Below are positions 1 through 6,165 of a DNA stretch of 6,455 nt, in pieces. Position 1 is the first letter of the stretch, and every line of letters starts with the position of its first letter. A program made the position numbers and the translations under genes. The notes below the pieces were generated by a model, which searched no databases, was not told the DNA's origin, and worked only from the letters and a program-made list of their open reading frames with translations. Source of the DNA: an uncultured Bacteroidales bacterium (GTDB taxonomy: Bacteria; Bacteroidota; Bacteroidia; Bacteroidales; Paludibacteraceae); NCBI GenBank assembly GCA_903912795.1, contig CAIWIS010000168.1, positions 1-6,455 on the forward strand, read 5' to 3'.

Positions 1-53
1 AATACCTTTTATTTATCAATTTCATTTTTCGAAGCATTAAATCGCTCAAATCG

Positions 54-86
54 TATTGTTTTTGTAATAAATATACATTATCTTTG
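54..86 (+). promoter_or_regulatory. Bacteroidota-type promoter for the secreted protein gene
   Basis: The octamer TATCTTTG at 79-86 matches the Bacteroidota -7 consensus TAnnTTTG. A TTG at 56-58, 20 bases upstream, fits the -33 element. Transcription would start near 92-94, giving a leader of about 35 bases before the ATG at 129. That leader is A-rich with no Shine-Dalgarno sequence, as is common in this phylum. The match is seen directly; the start site is inferred. Confidence 0.6.
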
Positions 87-128
87 CCAAAAATAAATTC
101 ATATTATTCATATTAAAAAAATTAGAAA

Positions 129-911
129 ATGAAGAAAATTACTTTTTTATTAGCCTTTGTGGCGTGTGTAGCTTTTGCTAATGCACAAGATAATCTATTA
201 GTTAATCCAAGTTTTGAATCTTGGACAGGTGGAAATCCAGATGGTTGGACAATCGTATCGACAACAAACGGTGCTAATTCACAAGAAACAAGTAAAGTTA
301 AATCTGGAGCTAGTTCATTTAAAGTAACTGGAGGAACTGGAACTTATACAGTAAATCAATCTGTTCCAGTAGTTGCTGGAAAAACTTATACAATTACCAT
401 GAAATACTTCATTGACAATGGCGATGGTACCGATGCTCGTATTTGGTGTAATTTTAAAACTGCTGCTGGTGTATTTTGGAAAATGAATTTAAATGATTCA
501 TTGGCAATGAAAGGGCCAAATGCAACTGCAACTGCTGGATATTTTCCAGATGTAAGAGGTTCTTGGGAAACATATACTTATGATGTGGTTGCTCCAGTAG
601 GATATGAATTAATGAATTTTGAATTTAGAACATATAAATCTCCAGCAGTTGTATATTGGGATAATATGTTTTTTGGTGAAAAAACAACAGGTCTTTCTAC
701 TCCTAAAGCATCAACTCTTGAAGTGTTGGTATCGGGTAAAAACTTATTAGTTAAAAATGTAGTTGAAGGTTCTACAGTTGAGATTTTCTCGGCAGTTGGT
801 AGCAAAGTGCTAACTTCGGCTGTTGAAAACGGCAAAGTAAGCATTGCTAACCTTAAAGGTGGTTTGTATGTAGTACGTTCAGGTAAATTGACTCAAAAAA
901 TTATGTTGTAG
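129..911 (+). CDS. secreted T9SS-sorted protein with carbohydrate-binding-like domain
   Basis: The 260-residue product is predicted to cross the inner membrane by Sec and the outer membrane by the type IX system, ending on the cell surface or released. Residues 1-19 form a signal peptide (MKK, hydrophobic core, ANA, then Gln20). Residues 20-185 begin with NLLVNPSFESW (22-32) and GNPDGWT (35-41). This opening is typical of galactose-binding-like beta-sandwiches such as the CBM4/9 group; the rest is rich in aromatic residues and beta-strand patterns. Residues about 194-260 form a type A sorting domain: alternating strands, an EIFSAVGSKVL strand-turn, the KGGLYVV motif and the basic end TQKIML. 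There is no catalytic domain, so a binding or structural surface role is likelier than an enzymatic one. The gene stands alone, with its own promoter and a terminator 23 bases past the stop. The sorting domain is a confident call; the sugar-binding role is only a fold-level inference. Confidence 0.85.
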   Translation: MKKITFLLAFVACVAFANAQDNLLVNPSFESWTGGNPDGWTIVSTTNGANSQETSKVKSGASSFKVTGGTGTYTVNQSVPVVAGKTYTITMKYFIDNGDGTDARIWCNFKTAAGVFWKMNLNDSLAMKGPNATATAGYFPDVRGSWETYTYDVVAPVGYELMNFEFRTYKSPAVVYWDNMFFGEKTTGLSTPKASTLEVLVSGKNLLVKNVVEGSTVEIFSAVGSKVLTSAVENGKVSIANLKGGLYVVRSGKLTQKIML

Positions 912-933
912 TCATTTTTAAAATTATTGATAC

Positions 934-976
934 AAAAAAACCGCGAAGCAATTCATTTTGCTTCGCGGTTTTTTTT
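934..976. terminator. bidirectional intrinsic terminator
   Basis: An almost perfect hairpin lies between convergent genes. The arms pair CCGCGAAGCAA (941-951) with TTGCTTCGCGG (958-968) around the six-base loop TTCATT. The stem extends by A-T pairs (934-940 with 969-975). The flanking A run on the left and T run on the right give a U-tract in both transcripts. It can therefore end the secreted-protein gene (stop at 911) and the dehydratase gene (stop at 1007) on the other strand. Confidence 0.93.
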
Positions 977-1006
977 CTGTCGTCCTTTGTCAGTTGTCCG
1001 TCGTCT

Positions 1007-1474
1007 CTATTCCACAAAATGATACAGAAAAACGATATTCGCTTCGAGAGCTGGCTTTTTACTTCCTTCAATTTCAAGTACTGCAAAAATTTCCGCTTTT
1101 GAAGTGCCACGTAAGTTTACCAACGATTGTAATTTAGCACGTACCCTAACACGACTGTTTACTGTTACAGCTTGCATAAACCGCAGTTTTTCGATACCAT
1201 AATTCACCGTGAGTCGCGAGTTACGCACATCCACTATTTGTTCCCATAAGTGTGGCAATACCGATAAGTTTAAATAACCATGCGCAATGGTGGTTTTAAA
1301 AGGACTTTCGGTTTTTGCACGTTCAGCATCAACATGTATCCACTGATGATCAAGCGTAGCATCTGCAAAAATATTGATTTGTTCTTGAGTGATTTGTATG
1401 TAATCCGAAACTCCTAATTCCTTGCCTACAAAAGCATTAAATTCGTCGAAACTGTTGATGATAATGGTGTTCAT
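1007..1474 (-). CDS. MaoC/NodN-type hot-dog acyl dehydratase ((R)-enoyl-CoA hydratase-like)
   Basis: The 155-residue cytoplasmic protein belongs to the single hot-dog MaoC-like family, whose members reversibly hydrate trans-2-enoyl thioesters to (R)-3-hydroxyacyl thioesters. The hydratase-2 motif is visible as FADATLDHQWIHVD (36-49). The expected catalytic Asp42 and His47 are five residues apart, as in PhaJ-type enzymes. AHGYL (64-68) and the strand NYGIEKLRF (91-99) match conserved segments of the NodN/HtdZ-like subgroup. Length is normal for one domain. The Gly that usually precedes the catalytic Asp is Leu41 here. The start at 1474 keeps a full N-terminal region; no Shine-Dalgarno is present. 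The gene is monocistronic as far as seen, convergent with the secreted-protein gene and divergent from the sensor cluster, so context gives no substrate. A role in fatty-acid or acyl-CoA metabolism is a family-level inference. Confidence 0.88.
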   Translation of the reverse strand: MNTIIINSFDEFNAFVGKELGVSDYIQITQEQINIFADATLDHQWIHVDAERAKTESPFKTTIAHGYLNLSVLPHLWEQIVDVRNSRLTVNYGIEKLRFMQAVTVNSRVRVRAKLQSLVNLRGTSKAEIFAVLEIEGSKKPALEANIVFLYHFVE

Positions 1475-1507
1475 TGAAGTATTTTATTGTATATTAATTA
1501 TGTTTTA

Positions 1508-1532
1508 TGCACATTGCGCTATAATATGTGCA
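1508..1532. repeat. 7-bp inverted repeat TGCACAT-N11-ATGTGCA
   Basis: TGCACAT at 1508-1514 and ATGTGCA at 1526-1532 are exact reverse complements around an 11-base spacer. The repeat begins at the edge of the leftward -7 element and spans the expected transcription start of the dehydratase gene. That is a classic place for a repressor operator; it could instead form a small hairpin in the leader. The symmetry is seen directly; the role is inferred. Confidence 0.45.
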
Positions 1533-1538
1533 AAAATA
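1531..1538 (-). promoter_or_regulatory. putative -7 element of the dehydratase gene
   Basis: Read on the minus strand, this is TATTTTTG, an exact match to TAnnTTTG. It would start transcription near 1525 and leave a leader of about 50 bases before the ATG at 1474. No clear TTG -33 element is seen at the usual distance, and such octamers are frequent in AT-rich DNA, so the call is tentative. Confidence 0.4.
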
Positions 1539-1659
1539 CATCATAAAATTGATATGAAAAAATATTTTTTTATTTTTCAATATAATATATCCCTTCCTGT
1601 ACTAGGTGTTAATAATTAAATAGTTGATTGTGAAATGTATAACTACTTATCAAAAGGAT

Positions 1660-1693
1660 TAAATACGACAGAATAATTCCAATAAATACGACA
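1660..1693 (+). repeat. direct repeat TAAATACGACA, two copies 23 bp apart
   Basis: Exact 11-base copies lie at 1660-1670 and 1683-1693, with a start-to-start distance of 23 bases, close to two helical turns. The core TACGACA recurs inverted (TGTCGTA) at 1797-1803. Same-face spacing and the upstream location suggest sites for a transcription factor controlling the porin-sensor cluster. This is inference from pattern alone. Confidence 0.4.
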
Positions 1694-1711
1694 TCATTTA
1701 TACAAAATCAC

Positions 1712-1726
1712 TTACAGTCAGTGTAA
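1712..1726. repeat. inverted repeat TTACA-N5-TGTAA
   Basis: TTACA (1712-1716) and TGTAA (1722-1726) flank a five-base spacer. The layout resembles half-sites of a dimeric helix-turn-helix regulator. It lies just upstream of the -7-like octamer at 1738-1745. Five-base arms can arise by chance in AT-rich DNA. Confidence 0.3.
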
Positions 1727-1737
1727 TATCTATCGTT

Positions 1738-1745
1738 TACTTTTG
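1738..1745 (+). promoter_or_regulatory. possible distal -7 element for the sensor cluster
   Basis: TACTTTTG matches TAnnTTTG. Use of this element would give a leader of roughly 130 bases before the porin ATG and would place the TAAATACGACA repeats in an activator-like upstream position. No TTG is present at the -33 distance. Confidence 0.3.
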
Positions 1746-1830
1746 TAAAATGCTGAATTGTATAATTTACTTAGCATATTTCTTTTATAAATAATTTGTC
1801 GTAATAGCACTTATTTTGTATCAAATGATT

Positions 1831-1838
1831 TATATTTG
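1831..1838 (+). promoter_or_regulatory. putative proximal -7 element of the porin-sensor operon
   Basis: TATATTTG matches TAnnTTTG and would start transcription near 1845, about 40 bases before the porin ATG at 1885. The nearest upstream TTG triplets are at the wrong spacing (12 and 32 bases), so this may need an activator or may not be the true promoter. The leader is AT-rich without a Shine-Dalgarno sequence. Confidence 0.4.
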
Positions 1839-1884
1839 CATTTAAAATATTTTAATAAAATTATTTATTTTATAATTTAAACGT

Positions 1885-2601
1885 ATGAAATCAAAAATCT
1901 TGCTATTCATGGCTTTTTTCGTTGGAAGCATTCAGGCACAAGGCAAAAGCGAACTTAACATGTCGTTTGGTGCCGATTTAACATCTTCGTATCTGTGGCG
2001 TGGACTGCCACAAGGCACTTTACCGGCATTGCAGCCTTGGGGAGAACTTAGTTATAAGGGTTTTACGTTAGGTACTTGGGGTAGCTACGAACTGGCAGGT
2101 GGATTCAAAGAAATTGACATATATGCTAAATATACGCTGAAAGATTTCTCGCTTCAGTTCGTAGATTTGTATTTTCCCGATTATGTAGGTCTAAATCCCG
2201 ATTATTTTAACTTCAAAAAAGCGGAAACCGGTCATGCTGCCGAGTTGGGTTTGAGCTACAATGGCTCCGAAAAAATCCCGTTCACTGTATATGGTGGAAT
2301 GATTATTTATGGTACTGCTATCGACCCCAAGGTTTCAAATGCCACTGAATTAAACAAATCGGTTTATGTTGAAGTCAATTATTTAGGCTCATTGAAAGAT
2401 ATCAACTACAATGTATTTGCAGGTTTTACCCCAACTGAAAGTTTGCTTTACGGCAGTTCGCAGTTTGCATTTATCAATGTTGGTGTTAGTGCCAAAAAAG
2501 CACTGAAAATTACCGACCATTTTTCATTACCTCTTAAACTTACCTTGGCAGCTAACCCCAATAGTAATAAATTCTACATGGCATTTGCTGTTTCGCTGTA
2601 A
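1885..2601 (+). CDS. outer-membrane beta-barrel, TorF/Gcw_chp-like putative porin
   Basis: The 238-residue product starts with a signal peptide (residues 1-18, ending SIQA before Gln19). The mature part reads as successive amphipathic strands rich in aromatic and glycine residues, ending in the strand NKFYMAFAVSL, as expected for an outer-membrane barrel. The N-terminal pattern SSYLWRGLPQG (34-44), followed by a second strand containing GFTLGTWGSYEL, resembles the SxYxxRGxxQ ... GxxxGxWGS signature of the TorF/Gcw_chp putative porin family. Length is also usual for that family. No enzymatic motif is seen. It is the first gene of a plus-strand cluster, only 22 bases from the lipoprotein gene with no terminator between, so the two are probably co-transcribed. 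Passage of a small solute sensed by the downstream proteins is an inference. The barrel fold is likely; the exact family is less certain, and porin activity is unproven. Confidence 0.75.
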   Translation: MKSKILLFMAFFVGSIQAQGKSELNMSFGADLTSSYLWRGLPQGTLPALQPWGELSYKGFTLGTWGSYELAGGFKEIDIYAKYTLKDFSLQFVDLYFPDYVGLNPDYFNFKKAETGHAAELGLSYNGSEKIPFTVYGGMIIYGTAIDPKVSNATELNKSVYVEVNYLGSLKDINYNVFAGFTPTESLLYGSSQFAFINVGVSAKKALKITDHFSLPLKLTLAANPNSNKFYMAFAVSL

Positions 2602-2623
2602 TAACTTATAAAAAAAACACCTT

Positions 2624-3625
2624 ATGAGAAAGATAATTTGCACAATAGCTGTTTTGATAACAATAATAATTTCGTTTTTTAGCTGTACAAAACCCGATGC
2701 TGAATTAAAGTTAGAACAATTAAGTATCAAAGCTACACAAATTGATAACGACTTTAAGAATATTCGATTAGAGGTTGATATGTTGGGAAAAGAAATTACA
2801 GAATTATACGTCAATCAAAGCAAAATACTACCGACAATAAAAACTGACAAATATCAACTTGCCGCTAATGGTGTTTTTACAAAACCTATCGACGATGGAG
2901 GTTCGGCTATTTTCGTATCAGGATTTGTACCTGTCGATCAAAAAATTAAGAATATTGTTTACTTTACAGAACCAATCGACACTGCTTTTAAAATTCTTGT
3001 AAAAAAATACCCTGAAATTGTTCAACTTTATTACAACGATAAATACTCCTTCAATCGTATTTATCCATTTTTTGATGTATTATCGCAGTACGAAGCAAAA
3101 ATGGATATTCCGGCATTTAATTTTTACTATTTAGCAGATGTTAAGCATAATCCGGATCGGAAATCGCTTTGGGTAAACGAACCTTATGTGGATCCCGCTG
3201 GCCGTGGATGGATGGTTTCGGCCATCGCACCCGTTTATTACAACGAAGAGTTGGTAGGAGTTCCGGGTATCGACGTTACCATTAATACCATTACTCAGCG
3301 CTATTTACAGGATAGTATAGGCTCCATGGTTATGATTATTGATAATAATGGCGCTATTGTAACCGCTCAGGAAGATGTGATTAATCTGCTTTCTTTTCCT
3401 CCTTTGTTCGACCATAAATACATCGAAACAATCAAGCAGGATACCTATCGGAAGGAACTTTATAATTTATCTTTGAGCCGCGAAGCGAATGTTCGTACCA
3501 TTGCTACCGAAATTTTAAAAAATAATAAACAAGTAATTGAAACAGAATTTAATGGCGAAAAAGCAACTGTTATTGCCGTACGAATTCCTGAATTGAACTG
3601 GTATTTAGTCGAAATTATTTTATGA
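2624..3625 (+). CDS. lipid-anchored double-Cache (dCache) sensor protein
   Basis: The 333-residue product has a lipoprotein signal: MRK, a hydrophobic stretch, then SFFSC with acceptor Cys21. A long helical segment (about 25-69) matches the N-terminal helix of dCache domains. The distal Cache half carries R179, W183, PYVDPAG (187-193), the strand MVSAIAPVY (197-205) and the closing VGVPGIDVTI (211-220). The membrane-proximal half begins MVMIIDNNGAIV (about 236-247) and closes with ELNWYLVEIIL at the C-terminus. In kinases and chemoreceptors this last strand leads into a transmembrane helix, but here the protein stops. It is thus a whole extracytoplasmic sensor with a lipid anchor and no signalling domain. 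The Arg, Trp, Tyr and Asp recall amine/amino-acid-binding dCache motifs, but the spacing is not the canonical one, so the ligand is unknown. Its stop overlaps the kinase start, suggesting it feeds signals to that kinase. Which membrane it faces is unclear. Confidence 0.82.
   Translation: MRKIICTIAVLITIIISFFSCTKPDAELKLEQLSIKATQIDNDFKNIRLEVDMLGKEITELYVNQSKILPTIKTDKYQLAANGVFTKPIDDGGSAIFVSGFVPVDQKIKNIVYFTEPIDTAFKILVKKYPEIVQLYYNDKYSFNRIYPFFDVLSQYEAKMDIPAFNFYYLADVKHNPDRKSLWVNEPYVDPAGRGWMVSAIAPVYYNEELVGVPGIDVTINTITQRYLQDSIGSMVMIIDNNGAIVTAQEDVINLLSFPPLFDHKYIETIKQDTYRKELYNLSLSREANVRTIATEILKNNKQVIETEFNGEKATVIAVRIPELNWYLVEIIL
3622..3625 (+). other. ATGA stop-start overlap (translational coupling)
   Basis: The TGA of the lipoprotein gene (3623-3625) shares bases with the kinase ATG (3622-3624). 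No Shine-Dalgarno sequence precedes it, so kinase translation probably depends on ribosomes finishing the lipoprotein, tying the two proteins' amounts together. No slippery heptamer is visible, so a programmed frameshift fusion is unlikely. Confidence 0.8.
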
Positions 3626-6165
3626 AGAAACAACTTTATTATTCTATATTATTAATAGTTGTATTTATTTCGTTATCTGTTTGGCAATTCATAGAACTGA
3701 GTAAAAAGCAACGAAAGGAAACAGCCGATTTTATCAACAAACAAATTATTCTCTGCGGAAAAAGCATTGAGAGTGCTTCTGCCGATTTCGAAGAATCGGT
3801 AAAATTTGAATTTGCCAACCGCGAGTTTCAATATTTTCTACACCCGAATCCCGAATTGTTTTCGTCGGAAATACGCAATAAATATATAGACGATGAGATA
3901 AAACGTATCCGTCGGTTTTATTCGCGTAATCAAATGCTTGTTTCGGGCGTTACCGTTTATTCTGCCCAAAGCTATCGAAGATTTGTACGAAATACCGATA
4001 ATTATTTTACAGTAACACCACCAATTGAGTTCGAAACCCCTCAACAGTTGGAAAACCAGCCACAGCTCCGCGAAAAAGATGATAATACTACCTACATTCA
4101 ACCTGTGCGTAATTTTCAGGGACAAGTAGTGGCTAATATTTGTTTCGACCTTGATATGCAAAGCTTTATAGCTTCGAATTTCGATAAGTTTTATATTGGA
4201 AAAAATTCTTGGTATTGGGCTATTGATAGTACAAGCAATATCCTGTTGGTAAAATATAGCGAACACAACCCCGTGTCGAATAAATTGACTTTCGAAACCA
4301 AAGCGAATATTGAATTTAGCAGAAGTCTGAACAGTAATCTGGCAAGTAGCAAGCAACATGTTATCGAATTTGGTGAAATTGTAAATGCATATTCTTCGTT
4401 CTACCCAATAAATATTTTGGGTAAAAAAACAGGAATTGTTTTTTCGATTAATACCGATACACTTTGGAAGAGTCAGAACGAGTCGAACCTGATAATAATT
4501 GGAAGTTTGCTTTTGGTGATTATTATCATCGTATTTCTATTTACATCAATAATACGAACTATTAATAATGCACGCAAAGAATTGGAGCTATCCGAAAGTG
4601 AGCTGCGTAATGCTAAAACCATTGCAGAGCAAGCCAACAAGGCAAAATCGGAGTTTTTGGCCAACATGAGTCATGAAATTCGTACGCCACTCAATGGTGT
4701 AATTGGTTTTACCGAATTGCTTCAAAGTACGCCGCTCACAGCTGTTCAGTTTCAGTATGTAAAAAATGCCAATGCTTCGGGACAAAATTTGCTTGGGATA
4801 ATTAACGACATTCTCGACTTTTCGAAGATAGAAGCCGGTATGATGGAACTCGAAATTATAAAAACAGATATAATTGATTTACTTAATCAGAGTGCCGATA
4901 TTATTAAGTTTTCGGCCGATAAAAAGAAATTAGAACTTTTGCTCGACATTGCACCGAATATACCCCGTTATGCTTACACTGATGCTGTAAGGTTAAAGCA
5001 AATTTTAGCAAACCTGATGGGAAATGCTGTGAAATTTACCGAAAAAGGCGAAATTGAATTAAAAGTTAGCTATGAAAATACCGAAAGCAACTGCGGAAAA
5101 TTCACCTTCTCGGTTCGCGATACTGGTATTGGTATTTCGGTAACACAACGTAGCAAATTGTTTAAACTGTTTAGTCAGGCCGATAGTAGTGTAACCCGAA
5201 AATATGGCGGCACAGGTTTGGGTCTTGTTATATCGCAAATGATTGCAAACAAACTAAACAGCAATATTGAAATTGATAGCGAGCCAGGTGTTGGCACTAC
5301 ATTTAGTTTCGAAGTTGAAACAAAAATTGAGTATGCCGAACAGCCGCAAGCTTTAGCTATGAAAGCCATACATCGCTGCTTGGTGGTTGACGATAATATG
5401 CATAATCGTATGATTTTGGATCACACCTTGGCTTACTGGGGCTTGCAAAGCGTATGTGTTGAAAGCGGAAAACAAGCAATAGACACCCTGCGCGCAGACG
5501 GCAATTTTGATGTTTTTATTTGCGATTATCACATTCCTGAAATGGATGGAATTGAAACCATTCAGTACATTCGCGAGCAGTTAAAACTTACGGTCGATCA
5601 ACTCCCAATAATTCTGCTGCATTCCTCGTCGGACGATGCTGAATTGCATAAAAAGTGTGAAGAATACCAGGTGCAATTTATGCTTACCAAGCCTGTGAAG
5701 TCGGAAGAATTATACAACTATTTAAAAAACATAAAAGCTCCTATACAGCCAATAAGCAAAACTCATAACGTTTCAAATGATATAACTACCAAAACCACAA
5801 AAATTCTTGTTGCCGAAGATGTATCTATGAATATGTTGCTCGTTAAATTTTTGCTTACAAAACTCATTCCTAATGTTACAATTATTGAAGCCGAAAATGG
5901 AATTGAGGCCATTGCCAAATGGAAAGATGAATTACCAAATTTAGTGCTTATGGACATGCAAATGCCCGAAATGGATGGTATAGATGCTACCAAAGAAATA
6001 CGGAAATTGGAGAGAAATTCGGATATGTCAACTCCCATTATAGCTCTCACAGCAGGTGCATTACAAGAAGAACGCGAAAAATGTTTATCTGCTGGAATGA
6101 ACGATTTTTTGACCAAACCTATTGAACAAGAAAAATTGCTTGAAACTTTAAAACGATATATTTAA
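3622..6165 (+). CDS. hybrid sensor histidine kinase with two receiver domains
   Basis: This 847-residue inner-membrane kinase has transmembrane helices at about 5-24 and 290-311, enclosing a periplasmic region of about 265 residues. That region has a divergent double-Cache look: IQPVRNFQGQVVANICFDLD near 159-178 ends a distal half, and a second half starts near W197. A short signalling helix (about 312-342) leads directly into HisKA, with no HAMP or PAS domain; the phosphoacceptor is His351 in MSHEIRTPLNG. The ATPase has N464/N468 (N box), D500-TGIG (G1), an F box near 514-521 and GGTGLGL (529-535). Receiver 1 (about 585-705) has D590/D591, phosphoacceptor D635 and K690, but His667 sits where Thr/Ser is usual. 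Receiver 2 (about 727-847) is canonical: E732/D733, D778, T810 and K832. No Hpt or DNA-binding domain is present, so phosphate must pass to partners encoded elsewhere. It is translationally coupled to the dCache lipoprotein, its likely sensory partner. Confidence 0.95.
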   Translation: MKKQLYYSILLIVVFISLSVWQFIELSKKQRKETADFINKQIILCGKSIESASADFEESVKFEFANREFQYFLHPNPELFSSEIRNKYIDDEIKRIRRFYSRNQMLVSGVTVYSAQSYRRFVRNTDNYFTVTPPIEFETPQQLENQPQLREKDDNTTYIQPVRNFQGQVVANICFDLDMQSFIASNFDKFYIGKNSWYWAIDSTSNILLVKYSEHNPVSNKLTFETKANIEFSRSLNSNLASSKQHVIEFGEIVNAYSSFYPINILGKKTGIVFSINTDTLWKSQNESNLIIIGSLLLVIIIIVFLFTSIIRTINNARKELELSESELRNAKTIAEQANKAKSEFLANMSHEIRTPLNGVIGFTELLQSTPLTAVQFQYVKNANASGQNLLGIINDILDFSKIEAGMMELEIIKTDIIDLLNQSADIIKFSADKKKLELLLDIAPNIPRYAYTDAVRLKQILANLMGNAVKFTEKGEIELKVSYENTESNCGKFTFSVRDTGIGISVTQRSKLFKLFSQADSSVTRKYGGTGLGLVISQMIANKLNSNIEIDSEPGVGTTFSFEVETKIEYAEQPQALAMKAIHRCLVVDDNMHNRMILDHTLAYWGLQSVCVESGKQAIDTLRADGNFDVFICDYHIPEMDGIETIQYIREQLKLTVDQLPIILLHSSSDDAELHKKCEEYQVQFMLTKPVKSEELYNYLKNIKAPIQPISKTHNVSNDITTKTTKILVAEDVSMNMLLVKFLLTKLIPNVTIIEAENGIEAIAKWKDELPNLVLMDMQMPEMDGIDATKEIRKLERNSDMSTPIIALTAGALQEEREKCLSAGMNDFLTKPIEQEKLLETLKRYI

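Larger units (their letters stand above)
1475..1884. other. AT-rich divergent intergenic region, about 410 bp
   Basis: No convincing gene is present; the short reading frames are uncharged or fragmentary by-products of AT richness. The stretch separates the leftward dehydratase gene from the rightward sensor cluster and should hold both control regions. It contains one -7-like element facing left, two facing right, two inverted repeats and a three-copy TACGACA motif, each listed separately. No tRNA, riboswitch or strong hairpin was recognised. Confidence 0.7.

Noticed and set aside
578..844. 88-codon minus-strand open frame in the secreted protein gene
   Set aside because: It is a shadow of the T9SS protein, whose signal peptide and sorting domain are clear.
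901..1110. 69-codon minus-strand open frame overlapping the terminator
   Set aside because: It runs through the hairpin terminator and overlaps the end of the dehydratase gene in another frame; it has no family features.
1422..1619. 65-codon plus-strand open frame, including a 21-residue peptide from ATG 1554
   Set aside because: It begins antisense to the dehydratase start and continues into AT-rich intergenic DNA; the translation is low-complexity and no promoter or ribosome site fits.
3600..3640. Possible programmed frameshift joining the lipoprotein and kinase
   Set aside because: No X-XXY-YYZ slippery heptamer is present in the lipoprotein frame before the stop, and the ATGA overlap explains the arrangement as coupling.
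3838..4359. 173-codon open frame on the minus strand inside the kinase
   Set aside because: It lies wholly within the kinase's periplasmic region, has no recognisable domain or promoter, and its composition is that of an antisense shadow.
5763..6116. 117-codon minus-strand open frame across receiver 2
   Set aside because: It is antisense to a canonical receiver with all key residues intact; no independent coding signal is seen.
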